NCBI GenBank assembly: GCA_910574965.1
Contig: CAJTDB010000006.1
Location: 62,001-126,000, forward strand
Length of the DNA stretch: 64,000 nt
From: Lachnospiraceae bacterium
GTDB lineage: Bacteria; Bacillota; Clostridia; Lachnospirales; Lachnospiraceae
Reading direction: 5' to 3'
Of the stretch, positions 34,627 through 43,155 are shown piece after piece (position 1 is the stretch's first letter; each line of letters opens with the position of its first letter). A model generated the notes under the pieces. That model was given only the letters and a program-made list of their open reading frames with translations, searched no databases and was not told the origin of the DNA. Made by a program: the position numbers and the translations under genes.

Positions 34627-35673
34627 ATGGAGAATCAGATCACGGATGCGGCAGACCTGGTGGGGGAGATTATAAAAGAGATCCAGGATTTTCAAAAGGA
34701 GCTGGATTTGATGCCGGAGCCGAAAGAGCCGGCAGATCGGAATACATTTACCCTGCTTTTAAGCGGAATATCTACCTGCCGGAAAGTACCGGGGATATCG
34801 GGACACATGGGGTATGAGGAACTGTACCACTGCGGGACAGAGGCAGCGACTGAAGCGGCGAGAGCACATCTGTGGGAGCTGTATGGGATCCGGGATAAGG
34901 AGACTTTAAAGGAAGCTATGCTGCGGGAATTTTCGGACTGTGAACAGTACGAGCAGTTTCGGACTTTCTGGATAGGGGCGCCTATGTTTCGGGTAGAGGA
35001 AATTCGTCCGGAAAACAGAGAATGGTTTCTGGAATCCATGCGTATGGCAGAGCGGTTTTATCCTCTGGTGAGGGAGAAAGGATTTTATGCCTGGGACATC
35101 AATGAGAAAATCGGGCTTTGCAGAAAGGCAGCGGCATGCGGAGTCATTTCGGAGAAGGAGTTCTGGGAGCTGACGGATCCTCTTGTCCGGGTAGCGCAAG
35201 TATTTTATCATTCCTGGAAAGAGTATGCGGTCAGTTGTCTGTGCGGAGCGGTGTATTTTATGCGCCGCAGCCAGGAGGAGCTTCTGGATTTTCTGCGGCT
35301 GAACATACGGCTGGTACGCCAGCTTTTTGCAGAAGGGACAGCATGGCAGAGATACCAGTGGTATGTACCGGAGGAACGGGAATGGGCAGCTTTGTTCGAT
35401 ATGAGCCAGGGATGTCTGATTACGAAAAAGGCTCTTGGGGAAGAGCGCATCGGGTATATGTATCGTCAGGAACCATCGGAAGATTTTTCCGACAGCGGAT
35501 GGCGCTTTCTGGTTGGCGATGAGACGGAAGATTATGTGAAAGAGCCGGACAATATCATAGTCTGTGCCTACAGTGACGTCTGTAATATCGTCCCGGAGAT
35601 CCGAGCTTACTTCTATGCGGGGTATGGGGCGCAGTATATCCATACGGAAAAAGGCTGGGAAGAGCTGAAATAA
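34627..35673 (+). CDS. DUF1266-DUF2185 fusion protein
   Basis: A 348-residue cytosolic protein with two recognisable parts. Residues about 95-235 fit DUF1266 (FYAWDINEKIGLCRKAAACGVISEKEFWE..., then HSWKEYAVSCLCGAVYF). Residues about 275-345 fit DUF2185 (SGWRFLVGDETEDYVKEPDNIIVCAYSDVCNIVPEI), a domain also seen among immunity-type proteins of polymorphic toxin systems. Both functions are unknown. It lies 26 bases before the response-regulator gene and may share its transcript. Confidence 0.75.
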   Translation: MENQITDAADLVGEIIKEIQDFQKELDLMPEPKEPADRNTFTLLLSGISTCRKVPGISGHMGYEELYHCGTEAATEAARAHLWELYGIRDKETLKEAMLREFSDCEQYEQFRTFWIGAPMFRVEEIRPENREWFLESMRMAERFYPLVREKGFYAWDINEKIGLCRKAAACGVISEKEFWELTDPLVRVAQVFYHSWKEYAVSCLCGAVYFMRRSQEELLDFLRLNIRLVRQLFAEGTAWQRYQWYVPEEREWAALFDMSQGCLITKKALGEERIGYMYRQEPSEDFSDSGWRFLVGDETEDYVKEPDNIIVCAYSDVCNIVPEIRAYFYAGYGAQYIHTEKGWEELK

Positions 35674-35699
35674 ACGGGTGAGAGGAATGGGCAGAAACT

Positions 35700-36401
35700 A
35701 TGAATCGGTATAAGATCCTGCTTGTGGAGGATGACAGAGAGATTTGCGAGATGCTGAGAGATTATTTGAGAACAGAAAATTATGAAGTGATCTGTGCGTC
35801 TGACGGACAGGAGGCATGCCGCCTGTTTGACACGGGGACTTTTCATCTGGTCCTGCTGGATCTGATGATCCCCAAAGTCAGCGGAATTGATGTTATGCAG
35901 CACATCCGCAGAAGCAGTGTTGTACCGATTCTAATTGTTTCTGCAAAGGATTCGGAGAGCGATAAGACGCTGGGCCTGGGGCTGGGGGCAGATGATTATA
36001 TTACGAAGCCTTTTTCCGTTGCGGAAGTTCTGGCCAGAATCAGAGCGGCGCTGCGGCGGACCATGCAGTATGACCAGGGGGCTTTGGAAGGACCGTCCCT
36101 TCTTACCGCAGGAGAACTGGTTATGAATCTTTCTGACTATACACTTACGAAAAATGGAAAAGCGCTGGATTTGACAGCAAAGGAGTTTGAGATTCTAAAG
36201 CTGCTTATGCAGAATCCCAAAAAAGTATATACCAAAGGGCAGCTTTATGCTCTTGTGTGGAACGACGGTTACCTGGGAGATGAAAATGCAGTAAATGTGC
36301 AGATCAGCAGACTGAGGAACAAGATTGAGGAGGATTCCAGAAATCCCCGCTATGTACTTACGGTCTGGGGCATCGGCTATAAACTGGGGGAACAGTCATG
36401 A
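35700..36401 (+). CDS. OmpR-family response regulator
   Basis: A 233-residue regulator. The receiver domain (1-120) has the acidic pair EDD at 10-12, phospho-acceptor Asp at about 54 (LVLLDLMIP) and the KPF Lys. The winged-helix DNA-binding domain spans about 135-230 (LTAKEFEILKLLMQNPKKVYTKGQLY). It overlaps the histidine kinase start by four bases and controls, by context, the downstream ABC transporter genes. Confidence 0.93.
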   Translation: MNRYKILLVEDDREICEMLRDYLRTENYEVICASDGQEACRLFDTGTFHLVLLDLMIPKVSGIDVMQHIRRSSVVPILIVSAKDSESDKTLGLGLGADDYITKPFSVAEVLARIRAALRRTMQYDQGALEGPSLLTAGELVMNLSDYTLTKNGKALDLTAKEFEILKLLMQNPKKVYTKGQLYALVWNDGYLGDENAVNVQISRLRNKIEEDSRNPRYVLTVWGIGYKLGEQS

Positions 36402-37333
36402 GCAGTGAGGCGGTTTTGTTTTTTCTGTGCCTATGTATATTGTTTCTAATTGGTGTAATCTTTTACCAGCAATATGCATTTCGAAAGGGCATAAAATCCC
36501 AATTACGAACAATTCATGAAAAATTAAAAGAGATTCTGGATACCGGCAGCAGCCAGCAGATCATGGTCTTTACGGAGGAACAGGAGCTGATGGAGCTGGC
36601 GGCTCAGATCAACCGGATGCTGGAATACCATCAGAAGGTGGAGGCAGACCACCGTCGTTCGGAGATGGCTTCTAGGAGAATGCTATCGAATATTTCCCAT
36701 GACATGAAAACGCCCATGACGGTTATTCTTGGATATCTGGAAATCATGGGACTCCATCGGGAAGCTGCACCGGATATGCTCTGGAAGGTGGAACAAAAAG
36801 CAAGAGGAATGATGACGCTGATCAATGAGTTTTTTACACTGGCAAAAATTGAGTCAGGCGACACGGACCTGGAGATTTCGAAGGTGGATATATGTGAACT
36901 GTGCCGGGAATGTGCGCTGGACTTTTATGAGCTTCTGGAAAAGGAACAGGTGCAGACAGAATTTGGCCTTCCAAGTGAATCGGTCTATGTGCAGGGGGAC
37001 AGGAAGGCGCTGCAGCGCATTTTCGGCAACCTGATCTCTAATGTGATCCGTTATGGCCTGGAAGGCAGATATTTGGGGATATTTGTAAGGGCGGACCAGA
37101 ATAACGTTTATGCAGACGTGATTGACAAAGGACAGGGAATCGACCAGTTCGGGGAAGAACGTGTGTTCGAAAGGCTGTTTACAATGGAAGATTCCAGAAG
37201 CCGAAGCATTCAGGGCAGCGGACTTGGACTCACCATTGCAAGACATCTGGCCCGGCAGATGGGCGGGGATATCTTTTTGGACAGCACACCGCATGTGAAG
37301 ACGACCTTTACTGTCAGACTGAAACGTTTTTGA
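36398..37333 (+). CDS. Sensor histidine kinase with short membrane anchor
   Basis: A 311-residue kinase. One clear N-terminal helix (about residues 5-25) and almost no extracellular part suggest intramembrane sensing, as in kinases that respond to cell-envelope antibiotics through a partner transporter. The dimerisation/phosphorylation block SHDMKTPMTVILGY places His at about 101; the ATPase domain has the N box (NLISNVIRYG), DKGQGID and GSGLGLTIA. Translationally coupled to the regulator upstream (ATGA overlap). Confidence 0.92.
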   Translation: MSSEAVLFFLCLCILFLIGVIFYQQYAFRKGIKSQLRTIHEKLKEILDTGSSQQIMVFTEEQELMELAAQINRMLEYHQKVEADHRRSEMASRRMLSNISHDMKTPMTVILGYLEIMGLHREAAPDMLWKVEQKARGMMTLINEFFTLAKIESGDTDLEISKVDICELCRECALDFYELLEKEQVQTEFGLPSESVYVQGDRKALQRIFGNLISNVIRYGLEGRYLGIFVRADQNNVYADVIDKGQGIDQFGEERVFERLFTMEDSRSRSIQGSGLGLTIARHLARQMGGDIFLDSTPHVKTTFTVRLKRF

Positions 37334-37422
37334 CGGTGCAGAGAAAGAAATTTGTAAGAATTAAGCAAGAGATTTGAAAAATACGGACGCTACAATGGGA
37401 TTATGAAAGGAGGATGCAAGAA

Positions 37423-38334
37423 ATGTCATATATTTTGCAGACGGACCGCCTCACAAAAACCATTGGCGGAAAAACATTAGTGAAAGACGTGAGCCTTCAC
37501 GTGAAAAAGGGAGAGATTTATGGTTTCTTAGGACCCAACGGAGCAGGCAAAACGACAGTCATGAGGATGCTGACAAATCTCTGGAAGCCTACAGAAGGAA
37601 GGATTGAGCTCTTTGGAGAGACGCTGACGCCCAAGTCTTATGAGGTACTGAAACGGATGGGGAGCATCATTGAGTTTCCGACTTTTTATGAGCATATGAC
37701 CGGTTATGAGAACCTGAAGCTTCATTCAGAGTACATGGGGTATTATCAGCACGGAAGTATTGAGAAAGCGCTGGAGCTTCTGGATCTGACGGAGGCAGCC
37801 AAAAAACCGGTAAAGGAATATTCACTTGGCATGAAGGAGCGGCTGGGAATTGCAAGGGCGGTCCTATGCCGGCCGGAGCTGCTTATCTTCGACGAACCTA
37901 CTAACGGACTGGATCCTGCAGGGATGAGACAGATCCGGGAACTGTTTCGTACCCTTTGTACAGAGTATGGAATCACGATTATGGTTTCCACTCATATTCT
38001 TTCGGAAATTGAAAATATTGCCCATACAGTCGGGATCATTCGTCAGGGCAGGATGCAGAAAGAGATTTCCATGGAGGAGATCCGGCGAATGTGTTTAAAC
38101 TGCATTGAGCTGTCTGTACAAAATCAGGAAAGAGCGGCTTATGTACTTTCAGAGAAGCTTGGACTTACGAATTTTAAAGCAGCAGGAGACGGCCGGATCC
38201 GGATCTATGACGATGGGGTTTCCATGGAGAAACTGTCAAAAGTACTGGCTTTAAATGATGTTCCGGCTATAGCGCTTGGAAAAAAGGCAGAGACGTTAGA
38301 AGATTATTTCCTGAAACTGACCGGGGAGGTATAA
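37423..38334 (+). CDS. ABC transporter ATP-binding protein (BcrA/LanF type)
   Basis: A 303-residue ATPase. It has Walker A GPNGAGKTT at about 37-45, signature YSLGMKERLG near 130, Walker B LLIFDEPTNGLDP and the STHILSEIE switch, plus an 80-residue C-terminal extension typical of bacitracin/lantibiotic self-protection ATPases. With the following permease and the preceding two-component system it resembles antimicrobial-peptide detoxification modules (Bcr/Cpr type). The AAAGGAGG at 37406-37413 gives ideal spacing to the ATG at 37423 and none to the ATG at 37414. Confidence 0.92.
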   Translation: MSYILQTDRLTKTIGGKTLVKDVSLHVKKGEIYGFLGPNGAGKTTVMRMLTNLWKPTEGRIELFGETLTPKSYEVLKRMGSIIEFPTFYEHMTGYENLKLHSEYMGYYQHGSIEKALELLDLTEAAKKPVKEYSLGMKERLGIARAVLCRPELLIFDEPTNGLDPAGMRQIRELFRTLCTEYGITIMVSTHILSEIENIAHTVGIIRQGRMQKEISMEEIRRMCLNCIELSVQNQERAAYVLSEKLGLTNFKAAGDGRIRIYDDGVSMEKLSKVLALNDVPAIALGKKAETLEDYFLKLTGEV

Positions 38335-38338
38335 AAGA

Positions 38339-39046
38339 ATGTGGAAATTGATGAAACTGGAATGGAAGAAAAACAGAATCGGAAAATATGTAAAAAAAGC
38401 AGTTATATTAGCATTGATGCTCAGCCTGTTTTTGTTTGCTTTTGTCTATTTGGGAATCGCAAATGATCCGGATACAGGGGTGCCGGACGCAGCAACCGGA
38501 AGCGGGACGATCTCTGCTTCGGTGGAGATGTTCACAAGCATGTCCTTTTTGATTCTTTCCAGCGTAATGCTGTCTTCCTTCCTGGTCAGCGCATACAAAA
38601 ATGGGACCATGGACTTAATGTTTTCTTATCCCATTCGGCGGCAGAAGATTCTTGCGTCGGGAATGCTTGCAGTCTGGATTTTTAATTTCGCAGCCCTGGT
38701 GCTGACAAAGCTTGCGGTTTACGGATGCATTTTATGGGGTTCTTTTTTTAGAAAACCGGCCTTTCCTATCGATTTTGATATGACTGGCCCGGACTTTTAC
38801 ATACAGTTGATCGTAAAAGCAGCAGTTATAGTAACTATGAGCTTTATTTCTCTGTTTATCGGTCTGGCGGCCAAGTCTTCCAAAGCGGCAATCGTTTCTT
38901 CCTTCGTGCTGATTTTGCTGACCCAGGCGAATATTGGTGATTATACGATGGCCGGGAATGCGGTGTTCTCTTTCGGTCTGACGTCAGTTTCTCTTGTATT
39001 TGCGTTTTTCTCCATCTGGAAGGCAGAGACGGCAGACTTGATGTAA
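38339..39046 (+). CDS. ABC-2 type permease (BcrB/LanE-like)
   Basis: A 235-residue membrane protein with about six helices and the family segment GTMDLMFSYPIRRQKILASG. It starts five bases after the ATPase gene stop. It is the only permease of this transporter in view; relatives often have two different permeases, so it may act as a homodimer. Likely role is protection from an envelope-targeting peptide, inferred from context. Confidence 0.87.
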   Translation: MWKLMKLEWKKNRIGKYVKKAVILALMLSLFLFAFVYLGIANDPDTGVPDAATGSGTISASVEMFTSMSFLILSSVMLSSFLVSAYKNGTMDLMFSYPIRRQKILASGMLAVWIFNFAALVLTKLAVYGCILWGSFFRKPAFPIDFDMTGPDFYIQLIVKAAVIVTMSFISLFIGLAAKSSKAAIVSSFVLILLTQANIGDYTMAGNAVFSFGLTSVSLVFAFFSIWKAETADLM

Positions 39047-39070
39047 GAAGCAGGATTTTTCTGAGAGATA

Positions 39071-39134
39071 TTTACAAAATATTAAGAAATATTAAGAGAA
39101 TTTCTCCCAAATCCTGAGTTCGGACTGGTATAAT
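39071..39134 (+). promoter_or_regulatory. vanR-like promoter with tandem 10-bp regulator site
   Basis: ATTAAGAAAT (39081-39090) is followed at once by ATTAAGAGAA (39091-39100), a phased direct repeat typical of OmpR-family binding sites, preceded by TTTACAAAAT at the same 10-base phase. Thirty bases on is an extended -10, TGG-TATAAT (39129-39134), without a good -35, as expected for an activator-dependent promoter. Autoregulation by the VanR-like protein or control by the upstream regulator is inferred. Confidence 0.5.
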
Positions 39135-39183
39135 GAAAAAAACGGTTTTAAGGATGAACAGTCTGCAGAAAGAGAGAGGAATC

Positions 39184-39882
39184 ATGGGAGAGAAGATACT
39201 GGTAGTGGATGATGAAAGGGAGATTGCGGATCTGGTGGCAGTCTATCTGGAAAATGAATATTATACGGTTTTCCGGTATTATACGGCAGAAGATGCCCTG
39301 GCCTGTATCCAGAAGGAGGAGTTGGATCTGGCGATTCTGGATGTAATGCTTCCGGGGATGAGCGGATTTGAAATCTGCCAGAAGATCCGGGAGCGTTACC
39401 ATTATCCGGTTATCATGCTGACGGCAAAGGATGCGGAGGTGGATAAGATTACCGGACTGACCCTTGGAGCAGATGACTATATTACAAAGCCTTTTCGTCC
39501 GCTGGAGATGGTAGCACGGGTAAAAGCGCATCTGCGCCGGTATAAGAGATACAATCCGGCGGTCAATGAAGAGGATGAGACGATACTCTATCATTCGGGA
39601 CTGACCATCAATGTGACAAGCCATGAATGTACGCTGAACGGGCAGCGGCTGGATCTGACGCCTACGGAGTTTGAGATTCTGAAAATTCTCTGCCAGCGCA
39701 AAGGCAGGGTGGTCAGTTCCGAGGAGCTGTTCCATGAGATCTGGAAGGACGAATATTACCAGAAGTCCAACAACACCATAACGGTCCATATCCGTCACCT
39801 CAGAGAAAAGCTGGGGGATACGGCAGAGCGTCCGAAATACATTCATACCGTTTGGGGAGTGGGGTATAAGATTGAAAATTAA
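39184..39882 (+). CDS. vanR: VanR-like response regulator
   Basis: A 232-residue OmpR-family regulator with phospho-acceptor Asp at about 53 (LAILDVMLP), KPFRPLEMVARVKAHLRR and a DNA-binding domain ending in HTVWGVGYKIEN. Its closest look is to VanR proteins of VanG/VanC-type operons, and it stands directly before a VanS-like kinase and the VanG-type genes, which supports the name. The ATG at 39184 follows AGAGAGAGG; the in-frame start at 39133 is at the -10 box. Confidence 0.85.
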   Translation: MGEKILVVDDEREIADLVAVYLENEYYTVFRYYTAEDALACIQKEELDLAILDVMLPGMSGFEICQKIRERYHYPVIMLTAKDAEVDKITGLTLGADDYITKPFRPLEMVARVKAHLRRYKRYNPAVNEEDETILYHSGLTINVTSHECTLNGQRLDLTPTEFEILKILCQRKGRVVSSEELFHEIWKDEYYQKSNNTITVHIRHLREKLGDTAERPKYIHTVWGVGYKIEN

Positions 39883-41029
39883 ATGGTTTCGTTCCGGCTA
39901 CGGAAAGCTGCAGAGGAAGATTTTTATTCAGATTGTGCTGATGATTCCGGGGGCCTGGATATTGTTTGCAGTGGTCTATGGTCTTTTTTCCGGACGGATT
40001 GCCAATACGATAGTGCATCTCATCTCGTGGTTTCTTTTTATCGATTGGGACAGTGCCCTTCGGATTTATCAGTACTATATCCGAAACAATATGGATGATC
40101 TGATCCTTATTTTTATGGGGCTTTCTTTTCTTCTGTTTTTCTATCTGTCTCTTAGCTGGTGTACCCGGTATTTTTATCAGATCGATGAGGGATTAGACGC
40201 GCTTTTAGATGGCCGGGAGATCAAGCTGTCCAAAGAGATGGAAACGATGGAGCGCAAACTCTGCAAAGTGCAGGATACACTGGAGAAGCGGGAAATGGAG
40301 GCTCTTTTTGCGGAGAAACGAAAGGATGAGCTGGTTATGTATCTGGCACATGACATCCGAACGCCGCTTACATCTGTCATCGGGTATCTGAGCCTTCTGC
40401 ATGAGGCGCCGGATATGCCTGATAAACAAAAGGAAAAATATGTGCAGATCACGCTGGAAAAGGCCTGCCGTCTGGAAACACTGGTCAACGAATTTTTTGA
40501 GATCACAAGATACAATTTGCAGCAGACTTCTCTGGAGCCGGTTCAGATTGATCTGTCCTATATGATGATGCAGATGGCGGATGAATTTTATCCCATCCTG
40601 TCAAAAAATCAGAATACTGCAGAACTTCAGATTCCGGAAGACATTCAGATTGAGGGGGATGCGGCAAAGCTGGCGAGGGTCTTTCAGAATATCCTGAGAA
40701 ATGCGGCAGCCTACAGTTCTCCCAAAACGGTGATTACCATACGGGCAGAGGAGATGGCGGAGAAGGTACGCATTTCATTTGAAAATATGGGGAGGACCAT
40801 TCCGCCTCAAAAGCTGTCAGTCATATTTGACAAATTCTGCCGTCTGGACGATGCCAGAACGTCAGAGACAGGCGGAGCCGGCTTAGGCCTTGCCATCGCC
40901 AGAGAGATCGTCCTCCTTCATGGCGGGAACATATGTGCGGAAAGTGAAAACGGTAAGACGGTTTTTACGGTGGAACTTCCCCGGAAGTTCCAGAAGACAA
41001 CAGCCGCGTCTTTGAAAAATAACATATAG
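39872..41029 (+). CDS. vanS: VanS-like sensor histidine kinase
   Basis: A 385-residue kinase with two transmembrane helices (about 18-40 and 74-94) around a short external loop, then a linker and kinase core. The phosphorylation block YLAHDIRTPLTSVIGYLSLL places His at about 160; the N box (NILRNAAAYS), FDKFCRLDDAR and GGAGLGLAIAREIV are typical VanS features. It starts with TTG, overlapping the regulator gene by 11 bases. Probably senses glycopeptides or wall stress and phosphorylates the regulator. Confidence 0.87.
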   Translation: MKIKWFRSGYGKLQRKIFIQIVLMIPGAWILFAVVYGLFSGRIANTIVHLISWFLFIDWDSALRIYQYYIRNNMDDLILIFMGLSFLLFFYLSLSWCTRYFYQIDEGLDALLDGREIKLSKEMETMERKLCKVQDTLEKREMEALFAEKRKDELVMYLAHDIRTPLTSVIGYLSLLHEAPDMPDKQKEKYVQITLEKACRLETLVNEFFEITRYNLQQTSLEPVQIDLSYMMMQMADEFYPILSKNQNTAELQIPEDIQIEGDAAKLARVFQNILRNAAAYSSPKTVITIRAEEMAEKVRISFENMGRTIPPQKLSVIFDKFCRLDDARTSETGGAGLGLAIAREIVLLHGGNICAESENGKTVFTVELPRKFQKTTAASLKNNI

Positions 41030-41040
41030 AAAATATGCAG

Positions 41041-41081
41041 AAAGCCTTAAGGATTTCTTAGGAAATGCCTAAGGGCTTTTT
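41041..41081 (+). terminator. Terminator after vanS
   Basis: AAAGCCTTAAGG pairs with CCTAAGGGCTTT (one mismatch, one G-U), followed by T residues. It separates the regulatory genes from the resistance genes. Confidence 0.8.
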
Positions 41082-41193
41082 AACGTATAAAAATCTCCTG
41101 TGTGGTAGGATAGCATCAGGTTTTGCGGATGCGGAACTATAATAGTCCAGCTAAAAAATGACAGATAATTTTGAAAGATATTTTCTGCTGGAC

Positions 41194-41286
41194 AGTAAAG
41201 TCGCGAAGGCACACGAGAGGAACTTTCATGAGTGTCCTTTCGAATGAAAGTTTCTCTCATTACATGTGTGCCGAAGTGACTTTACT
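41194..41286 (+). repeat. Long interrupted inverted repeat in the VanG leader
   Basis: Outer arms AGTAAAGTC/GACTTTACT, middle arms GGCACAC/GTGTGCC and inner 15-bp arms starting GAGAG and ending TCTCTC (one G-U) nest symmetrically with small internal loops, giving 31 pairs. Confidence 0.85.
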
Positions 41287-41315
41287 CTTTCGTGCTGTCG
41301 CGCAGCGACTATAAA
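41268..41315 (+). repeat. 48-bp interspersed repeat, copy 1
   Basis: Matches 57309-57356 at 43 of 48 positions. It begins GTGCCGAAGTGACTTTACTC and contains the hairpin GTCGCGCAGCGAC. Here its first part doubles as the right arm of the leader inverted repeat. Confidence 0.8.
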
Positions 41316-41332
41316 TAGGAGGTTTTTTTATA

Positions 41333-42379
41333 ATGGAAAAAAAGAGAGCAGCAGTCTTATTCGGCGGATGTTCTTCAGAATATGAAGTGTCTTTGCAGTC
41401 TGCCTACGGGGTTATCAACCATATAGACCGGAAACGATACGAAGTGGTTTTGATCGGGCTTCACCAAAAGACCGGACAGTGGTTTTGGTTTGATGGTCAT
41501 CCGGATTTGATCGCGCAGGATCTCTGGTATGAGAAAGGAATCTGTACACCTGTATATGTGCCTACAGATAAGAGGGTTCGAGGTCTGCACTACTTGAAGG
41601 ACGGAGCTTTGCGGACGCTTTCGCTGGATCTGGTCCTGCCGATTCTGCATGGGAAAAACGGCGAAGACGGGACTGTCCAGGGAGCACTTGAACTGGCCGG
41701 AATCCGGACAGTCGGCTGCGATCTTCTGAGTTCCGCGCTCTGTATGGACAAGGAACTGGCTCATCGGGTGGCAGCAGGCGCCGGTGTGCGGGTACCGAAA
41801 TCCGTCCTGATTCGAAAACCCTACGAGAACCTTAATGTATGGAAGGACGGAGAACGGCTTGGGTATCCCCTCTTTGTAAAGCCGGTTCGTGCCGGGTCTT
41901 CCTTTGGAATCACTATGGTACAGACGGAGGAAGAGCTGATTCCTGCACTGGAGCGGGCTTTTGAGCATGACAGCAAAGTCATTATGGAAGAGCAGATCGA
42001 AGGCCGGGAAGTAGGCTGTGCCGTTCTGGGAACAGAAGAGCTGCTGGTGGGTGAGGCAGACGAGATCGAGCTTTCGGAAGGCTTTTTTGACTATACAGAG
42101 AAATATACACTGAAAACATCCAGCATCCATGTTCCGGCCAGGGTAGCGCCGGAGACGGCAGGACAAATCAAAAGGACAGCCAGAACCATCTACCAGGCTC
42201 TTGGATGCAGCGGATTCGCGCGGGTAGACCTGTTCCTGACCGACGATGGCAGGCTTTATTTTAATGAGGTTAATACGATTCCGGGATTTACGCCCCACAG
42301 CCGTTTCCCGAATATGATGAAAGCAGCGGGACATTCCTTTGAAGAAGTACTTGGCCGGATTATGGAGGAAGAGGCATGA
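41333..42379 (+). CDS. vanG: D-alanine-D-serine ligase, VanG type
   Basis: A 348-residue ATP-grasp ligase. It begins with the family block VLFGGCSSEYEVSLQSAYGVI and has LHGKNGEDGTVQGALELAGI, VKPVRAGSSFGIT, FDYTEKYTLKTSSIHVPARV and NEVNTIPGFTPHSRFP. The EKYTLKTS loop and the Cys in GGCSSE resemble VanG/VanC-group D-Ala-D-Ser ligases rather than housekeeping Ddl. It makes D-Ala-D-Ser, which replaces D-Ala-D-Ala in wall precursors and lowers vancomycin binding. The assignment is strengthened by the racemase and VanXY genes downstream. Overlaps the next gene by four bases. Confidence 0.9.
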   Translation: MEKKRAAVLFGGCSSEYEVSLQSAYGVINHIDRKRYEVVLIGLHQKTGQWFWFDGHPDLIAQDLWYEKGICTPVYVPTDKRVRGLHYLKDGALRTLSLDLVLPILHGKNGEDGTVQGALELAGIRTVGCDLLSSALCMDKELAHRVAAGAGVRVPKSVLIRKPYENLNVWKDGERLGYPLFVKPVRAGSSFGITMVQTEEELIPALERAFEHDSKVIMEEQIEGREVGCAVLGTEELLVGEADEIELSEGFFDYTEKYTLKTSSIHVPARVAPETAGQIKRTARTIYQALGCSGFARVDLFLTDDGRLYFNEVNTIPGFTPHSRFPNMMKAAGHSFEEVLGRIMEEEA

Positions 42380-43155
42380 AAACGATCCGCGCTGCATGGG
42401 AAGATACGATGAGAGGTTCCCTGATTCTTGTAACGCCGGACTGTGCGCTCTTAGAATCCGGCAGGCCAAAGGAACTGCTTTCAGTCTGCAAAAGCAGAAC
42501 AGATATTCGTATGGAGAAAGAGGCTGCCGGGATGCTGCTGCGGCTCCTGGAGCGGATCGAGAACAATGACCGGATCGTGTCTGTGAGCGGTTTTCGCAGT
42601 CATGAGGAGCAGGTCCAAATCTGGGAAGATACTCTTTTGAAAGAAGGAGAAGCATTTACAAGGACTTATGTGGCAAAACCGGGACACAGTGAACACGAGA
42701 GCGGCCTTGCCATTGATCTGGCCGAAAACCGGACAGAGATCGATTTTATCCGCCCGGATTTTCCGCGGGAAGGAATCTGTATGGAATTTCGCAGACAGGC
42801 GGCCGGATATGGTTTTGTGGAGCGTTATCCGGCAGACAAGACATCGGTTACCGGAATCGGCGGAGAACCCTGGCATTTCCGGTATGTAGGACAGCCCCAT
42901 GGGGTTGCTATGGAGCGGGAAGGCGTGGTTTTGGAGGAATATATTGCATTTTTGAAAGAGGAGACTTCCCAAAGAGTTCCATATCTTTGTTTTGAAACGG
43001 ATTCGAATGTATGTTCGGAAATTTTCTATGTGGATATGCGGGGAAAGGAAAAGATATGTCTTTCCTGTTCCGATAAGGCGGATATGCGGATCTCCGGCAC
43101 GAATGAAGGCGGGATTGTTGTGTGCAGGCGGAGGGCGGTATATGGCGAGAAATGA
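42376..43155 (+). CDS. vanXY: D,D-dipeptidase/D,D-carboxypeptidase VanXY
   Basis: A 259-residue zinc peptidase of the VanY/VanXY family. The zinc ligands are visible as H107 and D114 in SEHESGLAIDLA and H167 in GEPWHFRY, with the catalytic Glu at 164; SGFRSHEEQ supplies the substrate-binding Arg. No signal peptide is present, as for cytosolic VanXY, which removes D-Ala-D-Ala dipeptide and the terminal D-Ala of pentapeptide. About 70 residues follow the catalytic domain, longer than minimal VanXY. Coupled to vanG by ATGA overlap and overlapping the next gene by 14 bases. Confidence 0.86.
   Translation: MKTIRAAWEDTMRGSLILVTPDCALLESGRPKELLSVCKSRTDIRMEKEAAGMLLRLLERIENNDRIVSVSGFRSHEEQVQIWEDTLLKEGEAFTRTYVAKPGHSEHESGLAIDLAENRTEIDFIRPDFPREGICMEFRRQAAGYGFVERYPADKTSVTGIGGEPWHFRYVGQPHGVAMEREGVVLEEYIAFLKEETSQRVPYLCFETDSNVCSEIFYVDMRGKEKICLSCSDKADMRISGTNEGGIVVCRRRAVYGEK

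Larger units (their letters stand above)
41138..41332 (+). promoter_or_regulatory. Promoter and long structured leader of the VanG-type operon
   Basis: A TATAAT box at 41138-41143 has no good -35, fitting activation by VanR. The expected 5' leader of about 180 bases is highly structured: GTCCAGC (41145) pairs with GCTGGAC (41187), a long inverted repeat follows (41194-41286), then a small GTCGC/GCGAC hairpin, and AGGAGG at 41317-41322 just before the ligase start. The structure suggests post-initiation control, but no known riboswitch class was recognised. Confidence 0.45.

Noticed and set aside
41375-42655. 426-codon open frame on the minus strand
   Set aside because: Antisense to vanG and vanXY, whose motifs are intact on the plus strand; no start signal or recognisable domain.
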